The translations under genes and the position numbers were made by a program. 7,057 bases of DNA from DASPKW01 sp038244055 (GTDB taxonomy: Bacteria > Planctomycetota > Phycisphaerae > Tepidisphaerales > Tepidisphaeraceae): positions 1 through 7,057 of the forward strand of contig JBBRTW010000390.1 in the NCBI GenBank assembly GCA_038244055.1, in the 5' to 3' direction. The notes under the pieces were generated by a model, which was not told the DNA's origin, ran no database searches, and was given only the letters and a program-made list of their open reading frames with translations. This document shows, in pieces, positions 1-6,356 of the stretch (position 1 is the first letter of the stretch; each line of letters begins with the position of its first letter).

Positions 1-174
1 AATGCCTCGTACGCCGGACGCTATGAAATCCTCCTGAAAAAGCTGGTGCGGGATCAATTGTACGATTCCGCCGCCCTGCTTCTGTCATCCAAGGAAGCGC
101 TTGTGAATTGGGAAGGGGCAAGCAAAATGCCTGCACGGGGGCTGGGTGAGGGGCGCGGAAAATGCCTGCACTGA
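1..174 (+). pseudogene. 3' fragment of a PaeR7I-like type II restriction endonuclease, probably truncated
   Basis: The frame is open from the left edge to TGA at 172-174 and gives 57 residues; the start lies outside the window. The segment SYAGRYEILLKKLVRDQLYD followed by SAALLLSS resembles, from memory, the C-terminal helix region of PaeR7I-family type II restriction endonucleases (RYEILxxKLVRExxY, then a hydrophobic strand). Those proteins usually continue with a conserved tail. Here the tail is replaced by a low-complexity, Gly/Arg/Lys-rich end (residues about 41-57) that reads through two copies of a 13-nt direct repeat. Seen: open frame and motif. Inferred: the family, and that the native C-terminus was lost, possibly when the neighbouring IS21-type element inserted. 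It could instead be another nuclease or an intact gene with an unusual tail. Confidence 0.4.
124..171. repeat. 13-nt direct repeat pair
   Basis: AAAATGCCTGCAC occurs at 124-136 and again, exactly, at 159-171, a period of 35 nt. Both copies lie at the end of the restriction-enzyme-like fragment and just upstream of the transposase remnant. IS21-family elements carry multiple short repeats near their termini as transposase-binding sites, so this may be the left end of the element. That link is an inference, since no terminal inverted repeat was confirmed. Confidence 0.55.
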
Positions 175-232
175 TTAGCAGATTTGTTACGGGTCTGGTT
201 GCCTTTGTTGGCCGGGCCGTGACAAACCGAGG

Positions 233-898
233 ATGCTTACAGTGCTGAACTTTCTTGAGATTCGGAAGGCTCATGCGGCGGACGAATCGATCCGTTCGAT
301 CGCGGCTCGACTGGGCCATTGCCAGAAGTCGGTGGCTCGGGCGATCCGGTCGCAGACCGGCGAGCCGCCGGGCTACCGTCGGAGCAAACCGGTGGGTTAA
401 TCCCCGGGCGGTGACCCACTGCACTTCGTGGCGGCCCTGGAACGCAAGCCCGCGTGGCTGGACCACGTGCCGGCGATCCGCGACTGGAACCTGCCGCAGT
501 CGTTCGAGCGGCTGCGAAGCGCGTTCAAGGATCAACTGGGTCCGCGCACCGGCGACCGGCACTACATCCGCGTCCTGCAACTGCTGATGCGGCATCCGAC
601 GTCCCCGATCGATCGCGCCATCGGAATGCTGATTCACGACTCGACGGAGCTCGCCGAAGTCAAGCCGGCGATCACGGCGGAGCTGATCGCCCAGGCGGCC
701 GATCGCCTGGCCGCCGCGATCCGGCTGGCATTCGATGAAGCCCGCGATTCGCTGGCCACGGCAGCGACCCCGGAGCAATTCAATCGGTTCGTCGATGAGT
801 TTGTCGGTCCGATGGAGGTTCAACCGGATGGCAGCGTATTGCAAAAGCGACTTCCGGGGTCGGAAATTGAGGAAAGCATGAGAATCCCGACCATGGGG
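233..898 (+). pseudogene. IS21-family transposase (IstA) remnant with the catalytic core deleted
   Basis: ATG at 233 opens a 55-residue frame (MLTVLNFLEIRKAHAADESI...) that ends at TAA 398-400. Residues 19-40 form a helix-turn-helix (SIRSIAARLGHCQKSVARAI) of the type found at the N-terminus of IS21 IstA. The same frame resumes after the stop as LHFVAALERKPAWLDH, then IRDWNLPQSFERLR and GPRTGDRHYIRVLQLLMRHP, which matches the C-terminal region of planctomycete IstA proteins. A full IstA is roughly 400-550 residues. Here the two ends are joined with no DDE integrase domain between them, so the protein cannot be a working transposase. No istB follows. The frame stays open to 1003, but its last part crosses a hairpin and the antisense of a tRNA, so the end at about 898 is an estimate. 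Confidence 0.72.
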
Positions 899-918
899 AA
901 ACTGGTGAGGGTATCAAA

Positions 919-953
919 GCAAATGCCCCCGGCGGGAGCCGAGGGCAATTTGC
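919..953 (-). terminator. Hairpin terminator of the tRNA-fMet unit
   Basis: On the minus strand GCAAATTGCCCTCGGC pairs with GCCGGGGGCATTTGC around a TCCC loop. The stem is about 15 bp and strongly GC-rich at its centre, with one bulged base. The transcript then reads TTTGATA, a short and weak U-rich stretch. It begins 9 nt beyond the tRNA 3' end, where a terminator or processing hairpin is expected. The U-tract is poor, so a role only in 3' processing is possible. Confidence 0.5.
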
Positions 954-962
954 AGAGTAACA

Positions 963-1036
<74 letters not shown>

Positions 1037-1049
1037 ATCATTGATATTG

Positions 1050-1077
1050 ATTATAGGGGCCACGCCTCAACTGTCAA
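1050..1077 (-). promoter_or_regulatory. Sigma70 promoter of the tRNA-fMet gene
   Basis: On the minus strand a perfect -35 box TTGACA (1077-1072) is followed after 16 nt by a perfect -10 box TATAAT (1055-1050). Transcription would start near 1043, a few bases before the mature tRNA 5' end at 1036. Consensus boxes fit a strong, constitutive stable-RNA promoter. The 16-nt spacing is one base short of the optimum. Confidence 0.88.
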
Positions 1078-1087
1078 ACCAGCCTGC

Positions 1088-1150
1088 GCGAAATTGGATG
1101 GGCGCTGAGCAGTCGTACCGGTGTCACTGTTAAGAATCATCTAATTTCGC
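1088..1150. repeat. 13-nt inverted repeat with a 37-nt loop
   Basis: GCGAAATTGGATG at 1088-1100 is the reverse complement of CATCTAATTTCGC at 1138-1150 except for one position. In a plus-strand RNA that position is a G-U pair, so all 13 pairs form. In a minus-strand RNA it is an A-C mismatch. The element fills the gap between the tRNA promoter and the 3' end of the cytochrome operon. The rest of 1037-1253 holds no gene I can support. The repeat could be an operon-end structure, a decayed miniature element or a small RNA. Confidence 0.5.
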
Positions 1151-1253
1151 ACACCAGCCAAGGGTTTCCGATAACCGTTTTCTGTGCCACAGCCTCCGCC
1201 GCTCTGAGAGAAGTTGTGGCGCGTCACCCCCCCCAGCCTTAAGTTTTTCGTTT

Positions 1254-3683
1254 TTAGTTTTCCCTCCCCCACGCCGTCCACCACAGCGACCGCCAATACT
1301 TCCGATCCACCTCATACGCGTTTATCGCATCTTTTCCGACCCTGAAACTTTCCGGCAAAATGCCAAAGCGCTTCATCTCGCGGATGTAGGCGTCATTGGG
1401 GATGAAACCGGGCATGTCGAAGCGCTTGATCTGGTCGAGTTGCTGTTTCGCGGCATGGATGCCGCTCAGGATGAGCCGGTAGTCAGGGTCTTCGACGGTT
1501 GTGAAAACAGACTGCCCCGTCTTGCCGGCGCAGCGATCGTAGCCACCGGCGATTTTGGCCAGCGGAGCTTTGAGGAGGATCGATTTCGCGGGCTCGGTCA
1601 GGTCGAAGATGGCGTGGCGGGAGATGCGGTCTTTAATGCCGAGCCACGGCTGGTTCTTGGTGTCATCCCAGGGCGAGCGCGGGAGAATGCCGATCTTGTC
1701 GGTGTGGCAGGAGGCGCAGCGGCGGGTGATCGTTTGTGCGGCGGCCTGCACGGCCGGGTCATCGGTTCCGTTGAGCACCAGGCGATTCTCATCGTAGCCG
1801 CCGAGCATGCCGGTGAATAATGCGGCGTAGGTGCCGGGATAGGCCGCGCCGGTTTCGATCCAGAGGCGGAGGCGCTTTTGCTCCAGTACACTCGCTTTGG
1901 CATCGTAGTGTTTGCCATCGAGAAGCGTCATGAGATGGCTGGCCGATGATCCGATCGAGCGCGGCGGCAGATTCCCGCGGTTATTTCGGCCATCGCTGAC
2001 CAGCTTCTTCTCGAACATCGTATAAAAGCTGTGGGAATAGATCGGGCCGCGGTGGCCGGAAAGATTCACGCCGCCCTCGGGCTTGTCGGCGCTATGGCAT
2101 TTGACGCAGTGGGCATCGAGCACTGGCTGGACATCGCGCGGGTCGTCGATGACATCGGGGACATCGGCGATGGGCTCGATTCTGCTGGGGGCGCGGGTCA
2201 GCGCGGCCAGATGCCCGCGCGGCGGGGCGGCCTGATAGCGCTGCTCGTGGCAGCCGGCGCAGGACAAGGTCTCGCCCGGCTGCACGCTCATGAAACTCTG
2301 CATGCGCTTGATGGCCATGTCATTGGCATCGAGGGCGACGAAGAAGACCGGCCGCATCGCGGGGATTTCCACATAGGCCGAGCCATCGGCCTCCACCGGG
2401 ACCGTGCCGAGGATGCGCTCGAGCGTAAAGGTGCCGCCATGGCTGAGCGGCTCGGTGCCGCCCGTGAAATTCACGGGCTTGGGGAGTGTCTCCAGGACCA
2501 GGAGCTTTTTAATATCGCCGGGCTTGATCCCCTCCATATTCCGGCCGTGGTTGACATCGCTGAGAATCACCGTGCCGGTGTCGCGCATCAGGTCGACCTT
2601 GGGCGCGATGATCGTTTCGCGCGGGCGGGCGATGATTGGGCGCGGCTCGTGGACCGGGGTTTTGTCGCTGCTGTAGATCGTCTGCGTCTGGCCCTGCTGA
2701 TTCATCAGCAACAGGCGCGGTCCCTCGGCCACCAGGAAGCAGTCTTCGGAGAGAGGGAACGGGTCGCGAAAGCTCTGCCCTTTGTTCAGGGTTTTGGTGC
2801 AGGAGACTTCATCGGGGCCGCCCTTGGGATCGATGATCGTCATCGCGCCCTGGTGCTCGGTTCGGCCATGCCCGGGGGAGAAGATGGCGATCAACTTGTC
2901 GGTATTGGGAATCGGCTTGGCATCGATGATGACGGTGCCGGAGTTCATGTTGCCGAACATCGTCATCACGCCCGTGCCATCGGGGTTGGAGACCCAGAGT
3001 TGATGATAGCCAAGCTGGCTGCGATCGACGTATTCCCAGCGCGTGTAAATCACCCGGCCATCGGGCAGCGGCCAGGGGGTGTTATCCTGCTCGATATTGC
3101 TCGACAAAATGCGGATGTGCTTGCCCTCGGCATCGCAGCGGTACATCACCGCCACCTGCGTCAGCCAGCAGTTCACCCATCGCTTGCAGCGCGTGGAAAC
3201 AAAAGTGATATCGCCATCGGGGAGGTAGCAGGGCTCGATATCATCGAAGGGGGCATCGGTCAGCCGGCGCAGCGAGGTGCCGTCGCAGTTGATCTCGTAA
3301 AGGTTGTAGTTCTCGGTGCCCGCCTTGCGCCAGGAGAAGATGATCCTTTTGCCGTCATAACTGACCTGCGGATCGCGCACGCCGCCCTCGGGATCATCGA
3401 TGAGGTTCGTAACCTTCCCCGTGCGAATGTCCAGCTTGCAGAGTTTGCCGCCGCCGCTCCCGTACGCCTTGCGGGAATCGGTCAGGCAGTAGTAGCCGAA
3501 ATTGGCGTACCAGTGGCCATCGCGCCCGAACTCGCGCATCGCGAAGACGATCTCTTTCACATCGGCGAGCGGCCCGGCGAGTGCGGGTTTGAGGAGGTCG
3601 GGATCGGGAGGCGCGGAGAGCGCGGGGATCGAAGGGAGAACGAGAGCGGCAAGGAGGAAGACAAGGTAAGCGCTTCGAGACAT
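1254..3683 (-). CDS. HzsA-related triheme cytochrome, secreted (second copy)
   Basis: A protein of 809 residues, close in size to the anammox hydrazine synthase alpha subunit. A Sec signal peptide (MSRSAYLVFLLAALVLPSIP, probable cut after ALSA near residue 24) sends it to the periplasm. Residues about 45-370 show WD40-like beta-propeller blades: repeated DG-containing strands such as SYDGKRIIFS, YLPDGDITFVS and LPDGRVIYTRWEY, plus the conserved TRCKRWVNCW and FSPGHGRTEH segments. Three c-type heme sites follow: CAGCH (about 475-479), CVKCH (526-530) and CASCH (656-660). The C-terminal RFDMPGF...REMKRFGILP block is shared with the upstream paralog. ATG 3683 is preferred over ATG 3695 because GAGGA lies 5 nt before it, whereas it overlaps the upstream ATG. 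It is the last gene of the operon. The family role outside anammox bacteria is unknown; electron transfer or redox catalysis is inferred from the hemes. Confidence 0.9.
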   Translation of the reverse strand: MSRSAYLVFLLAALVLPSIPALSAPPDPDLLKPALAGPLADVKEIVFAMREFGRDGHWYANFGYYCLTDSRKAYGSGGGKLCKLDIRTGKVTNLIDDPEGGVRDPQVSYDGKRIIFSWRKAGTENYNLYEINCDGTSLRRLTDAPFDDIEPCYLPDGDITFVSTRCKRWVNCWLTQVAVMYRCDAEGKHIRILSSNIEQDNTPWPLPDGRVIYTRWEYVDRSQLGYHQLWVSNPDGTGVMTMFGNMNSGTVIIDAKPIPNTDKLIAIFSPGHGRTEHQGAMTIIDPKGGPDEVSCTKTLNKGQSFRDPFPLSEDCFLVAEGPRLLLMNQQGQTQTIYSSDKTPVHEPRPIIARPRETIIAPKVDLMRDTGTVILSDVNHGRNMEGIKPGDIKKLLVLETLPKPVNFTGGTEPLSHGGTFTLERILGTVPVEADGSAYVEIPAMRPVFFVALDANDMAIKRMQSFMSVQPGETLSCAGCHEQRYQAAPPRGHLAALTRAPSRIEPIADVPDVIDDPRDVQPVLDAHCVKCHSADKPEGGVNLSGHRGPIYSHSFYTMFEKKLVSDGRNNRGNLPPRSIGSSASHLMTLLDGKHYDAKASVLEQKRLRLWIETGAAYPGTYAALFTGMLGGYDENRLVLNGTDDPAVQAAAQTITRRCASCHTDKIGILPRSPWDDTKNQPWLGIKDRISRHAIFDLTEPAKSILLKAPLAKIAGGYDRCAGKTGQSVFTTVEDPDYRLILSGIHAAKQQLDQIKRFDMPGFIPNDAYIREMKRFGILPESFRVGKDAINAYEVDRKYWRSLWWTAWGREN

Positions 3684-3688
3684 GACAT

Positions 3689-3693
3689 TCCTC
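3689..3693 (-). promoter_or_regulatory. Ribosome binding site deciding the start of the second HzsA-related gene
   Basis: On the minus strand GAGGA ends 5 nt before ATG 3683. The alternative in-frame ATG at 3695 overlaps this motif and has no purine-rich site of its own in front, so 3683 is the better start and also gives a cleaner signal peptide. Confidence 0.6.
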
Positions 3694-3700
3694 ATTCACT

Positions 3701-3723
3701 GTAGCACGGGCATCTTGCCCGTG
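3701..3723 (-). repeat. REP-like palindromic element, left unit
   Basis: GTAGC is followed by CACGGGCATCTTGCCCGTG (3705-3723), a perfect 8-bp stem with a 3-nt TCT loop. The same 23-nt pattern recurs in reverse orientation at the right end of this intergenic gap. The two copies differ at three positions, two of which are a compensatory pair that keeps the stem (C-G here, T-A there). It sits directly upstream of the ribosome binding site of the second HzsA-related gene. Very similar palindromes are common between genes in Planctomycetota and Verrucomicrobiota, where they produce spurious peptides of the TGILPV and GQDAHATG type. Confidence 0.75.
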
Positions 3724-3777
3724 TCCGCGACATTCACAATTCCAAAACCGCCGGCATTCAAAACTTCAACCACTGAA

Positions 3778-3843
3778 CATGGGCAGGATGCCCATGCTAC
3801 GGGGCAGGATGCCCATGCTACGGGGCCGGTTTCCCATGCTACG
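3778..3843 (-). repeat. REP-like palindrome and three 21-nt tandem repeats
   Basis: The stretch CATGGGCAGGATGCCCATG (3778-3796) is a perfect 8-bp hairpin with a GGA loop. It leads into a 21-nt unit repeated head to tail at 3781-3801, 3802-3822 and 3823-3843. The first two units are identical; the third differs at three positions (5, 8 and 10 of the unit) and has lost the palindrome. The TAG stop of the upstream HzsA-related gene (3841-3839) falls inside the third unit, so the array reaches the coding region. With the inverted unit at 3701-3723 it forms a pair of facing palindromes separated by about 54 nt. Confidence 0.82.
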
Positions 3844-6340
3844 GTGCCGCCGGCGTCGGGGTCCACCAGAGCGATTTCCAATAGGCCTGATCGGTGGCGT
3901 AGAAGTCGATGGGATCTTTGCCGAGCGTAAAACTCGCCGGCAGGATGCCGAAGCGCTTCATCTCCCGGATGTACTCGGGGCGGGGATTGAAGCCGGGCAT
4001 GTCGAAGCGCTTGATCTGATCGAGGGCGTCCTTATTGCGGACAATGGTGGCCAGGAGCTGGCGGTAGTCTTCATCCTCCGCGGTTTTGAACACCGCCTTG
4101 CCCGACTTGGCGGCACAGGTTCCCCACCCACCGTGATCCTTGGCCAGCGGCGCCAGCAGCGCGATCGATTGCTCCGGCCGGCTCAGGTTGAAGAGAATCT
4201 GCGAGCTGCGGCGAATGAGCGGATCGTTGGGTCGAATCACCCGCGCGTGGGCGGCCGATCCCGGCGGCTTGGGGCCCGAAGACGCGGGAAGCTGAATCTT
4301 CTTCGGGAAAGCGGCGGCGTCTTCGGGTGCGGCATGGCATTCCGAACAGCGCTTTTGCAGGGCAAGAGCAGGACGGCTTTTGACATCCTTCGCATCGGTA
4401 CGGGGAATCGGTGGAAATGCGTGGCCGACCATCCCGCACCCCAACGAAGCATACGTCCCCGAATAGGTCGCGCTGGTTTCCAGCCACATCCAGATGATGC
4501 GCCAGTCGCGCGGATCGAGTTTGACCTCGTAATGCTTCCCGGAAATCTTCTCCATTAGCGCGCTGGCCGATGAGCCGATGGTGCGCGGGGCGCGGTTGCC
4601 GTAGCCATTGCCCCCATCGGCGATCTGGCGGGACGAAAACAGCGCCCAGTAGCTGTGGGAGAATTCATATCCATGATCGCCCGTGAGGATGATGCCGCCA
4701 TCGGGCTTTTGATAATTATGACAACTCACGCAATGCTTGTTAAGAATCGGCTGCACATCGCGCGGGTAGTCGATTACATCGGGGAGGCCGGTGAAAGCCG
4801 CGATCTTGCTAGGCTTGCGCCGGAGGGCGTCCAGATCGGAGCGGGGGATGGGCGCCTCGCGCCTCTGCTCGTGGCAGCCGACACAACTGGTGGTCTCCCC
4901 CGGCATGACACTGACGAAGCTCTGCATGCGTTTAACCGACAGATCCTTGTCATCAAGGGCAACAAAGATCAGCGAGCGATTCGGCGGCATCTCGAAATAG
5001 GCCGAGCCATCGGCCTCCACCGGCACCGTGCCCAGCACCCGCTCGAGATTGAATGTGCCCAGCCAGGAGAGCGGATCGGGCCCGCCGCTGAAGTTGATGG
5101 GCTTGGGCAGCGCTTCGAGAATGAGAAGCTTCTTGATCTCGCCCGGCTTGATTCCCTCCATGTTTCGGCCGTGATTGACATCCGCCAAAACCATCCGGCC
5201 CATGGCGGCGCGGGTATCCGCATGATCCGGAACAACCGGCTCGCGCGCCTGCGAACGCACAACCGCCGGCTCATGCACCTCCTGTTTATCCGTGTAAATC
5301 ACCTGATACGCGGCCGATGCGGCATCGACCAGCAGAATCTCCTTGCGCCGCGCCACAATAAACATCTTCTCGCTCAACGGATAAGGATCGCGGACATCGC
5401 GCGGGCATCCGAGCACCGCCTCCGCCTCCTCCGTCGCATCCGGCCCGCCATCGGCCGAGACGACATACAGCGGCCCGACATGCTCCGTGCGCCCATGCCC
5501 CGGCGAAAAAATGGAGGCGATTTTCTTTGAATTGGGGATCGGCTTGGAATCGATCATGACGATTCCGGGGTGCATGTTGCCGAACCACGTCTGCACGTTC
5601 GTCCCATCGGGGTTGGCCGTCCAGAGATGGTGGAACTCCACCTGGCTGCGATCGATGTACTCCCAGCGCGTATAGAGCACCCGGCCATCACCCATCACCG
5701 CCGGCGTATTATCGTGCTCGATATTCCCCGAAATGCTGCGGATGTTTTTCCCATCGCCATCGCAGCGGTGCAGCGTCGCCACCTGCGTGAACCAGCAACT
5801 CACCCAGCGCTTGCAGCGTGTGGAGATGAAAACGATTTCGTTGTTGGGGAGGTAGGCCGGCTCGAAATCATCGAATGGTCCATCGGTGAGCTGCCGCAGC
5901 CCACTGCCATCGATATTGATTTCGTAGAGGTGGTACTGCTTACTCTCGCCTTTGCGGTAGGAAAAGATGATTCGCTTGCCATCGTAGTGAATCTTGGGAT
6001 CGCGGAATCCGCCCAGGGGATCGCTCAGGAGGTCGATCACTTTGCCGGTGCGAAGGTTGAGTTTGCAGAGCCGCCCACCGGCCGGCCCGTACATCATCTT
6101 CGTTTCATCCTCGCTCCAGTAGCCGATATTGGCGTACCAGTGGGGATCGGTGCCGACATTGCGCGCCGCGAAGACAATTTCCTCCGCGCCTTTGAGCGGC
6201 CCGGCCAGCGCCTTTGGAAGAAGATCATCGCGAACCGCCGGCTTTGGCGCTTCCGCCGCCCCCGCCGTGCCAGCGCATAGGGCGCAGCACAACAACGTCC
6301 ATCCCACGACCGGCAACGCCCGGGGGCCTGATTTGATCAT
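3839..6340 (-). CDS. HzsA-related triheme cytochrome, secreted (first copy)
   Basis: A protein of 833 residues, paralogous along its whole length to the next gene. A Sec signal peptide (MIKSGPRALPVVGWTLLCCA, probable cut after AGA near residue 28) places it in the periplasm. Residues about 45-375 form a WD40-like beta-propeller (HYDGKRIIFSYR, LPNNEIVFIS, MGDGRVLYTRWEY) with the family segments TRCKRWVSCW and FSPGHGRTEH. Heme c sites are CVGCH (486-490), CVSCH (537-541) and CSECH (665-669). The layout of a propeller, then a middle domain, then a heme-bearing C-terminal domain is that of the hydrazine synthase alpha subunit. Compared with its paralog it has about 15 extra residues, rich in Pro, Ala and Ser, after the third heme site. 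The start at 6340 is chosen because GAGGA lies 9 nt upstream; ATG 6349 touches that motif. Only 16 nt separate it from the diheme gene, so translation is probably coupled. Substrate unknown. Confidence 0.9.
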   Translation of the reverse strand: MIKSGPRALPVVGWTLLCCALCAGTAGAAEAPKPAVRDDLLPKALAGPLKGAEEIVFAARNVGTDPHWYANIGYWSEDETKMMYGPAGGRLCKLNLRTGKVIDLLSDPLGGFRDPKIHYDGKRIIFSYRKGESKQYHLYEINIDGSGLRQLTDGPFDDFEPAYLPNNEIVFISTRCKRWVSCWFTQVATLHRCDGDGKNIRSISGNIEHDNTPAVMGDGRVLYTRWEYIDRSQVEFHHLWTANPDGTNVQTWFGNMHPGIVMIDSKPIPNSKKIASIFSPGHGRTEHVGPLYVVSADGGPDATEEAEAVLGCPRDVRDPYPLSEKMFIVARRKEILLVDAASAAYQVIYTDKQEVHEPAVVRSQAREPVVPDHADTRAAMGRMVLADVNHGRNMEGIKPGEIKKLLILEALPKPINFSGGPDPLSWLGTFNLERVLGTVPVEADGSAYFEMPPNRSLIFVALDDKDLSVKRMQSFVSVMPGETTSCVGCHEQRREAPIPRSDLDALRRKPSKIAAFTGLPDVIDYPRDVQPILNKHCVSCHNYQKPDGGIILTGDHGYEFSHSYWALFSSRQIADGGNGYGNRAPRTIGSSASALMEKISGKHYEVKLDPRDWRIIWMWLETSATYSGTYASLGCGMVGHAFPPIPRTDAKDVKSRPALALQKRCSECHAAPEDAAAFPKKIQLPASSGPKPPGSAAHARVIRPNDPLIRRSSQILFNLSRPEQSIALLAPLAKDHGGWGTCAAKSGKAVFKTAEDEDYRQLLATIVRNKDALDQIKRFDMPGFNPRPEYIREMKRFGILPASFTLGKDPIDFYATDQAYWKSLWWTPTPAAP

Positions 6341-6349
6341 GTCGATCAT

Positions 6350-6354
6350 TCCTC
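6350..6354 (-). promoter_or_regulatory. Ribosome binding site deciding the start of the first HzsA-related gene
   Basis: On the minus strand GAGGA sits between the TAA of the diheme gene (6359-6357) and ATG 6340, with 9 nt of spacing. It abuts ATG 6349 with no spacing, which argues against that start. The same GAGGAATG context precedes the downstream paralog, as expected if the leader was duplicated along with the gene. Confidence 0.55.
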
Positions 6355-6356
6355 GC

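Noticed and set aside
1227..1234. Run of eight C residues downstream of the operon
   Set aside because: It is a simple homopolymer in non-coding DNA with no associated structure; it may only mark a place where sequencing length errors are likely.
2031..3704. 557-codon open frame on the plus strand
   Set aside because: It is the antisense shadow of the second HzsA-related gene. GC-rich codon structure keeps the opposite strand open. The peptide is rich in Arg, Ala, Gly and His with no recognisable domain, while the minus strand has a signal peptide, propeller and three heme motifs.
3724..3777. Possible internal promoter before the second HzsA-related gene (minus-strand TTGAAG with an AT-rich stretch downstream)
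   Set aside because: The -10 candidate matches the consensus poorly and the sequence appears to be part of the repeat's conserved spacer.
3781..3843. Three regularly spaced repeats considered as a CRISPR array
   Set aside because: The 21-nt units are directly adjacent with no spacers, and the third is degenerate. No cas gene is in the window.
3682..3930. Small open frames over the intergenic repeats, on both strands
   Set aside because: They translate the palindromic repeats (TGILPVSATF, GQDAHATGQDAHATG, TGKMPVL). This is a known type of spurious peptide in these phyla.
3779..6280. Plus-strand open frames of 259, 291 and 236 codons (3779-4558, 4655-5530, 5570-6280)
   Set aside because: All lie antisense to the first HzsA-related gene, and their composition is that of shadow frames. 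No ribosome binding site or domain supports them.
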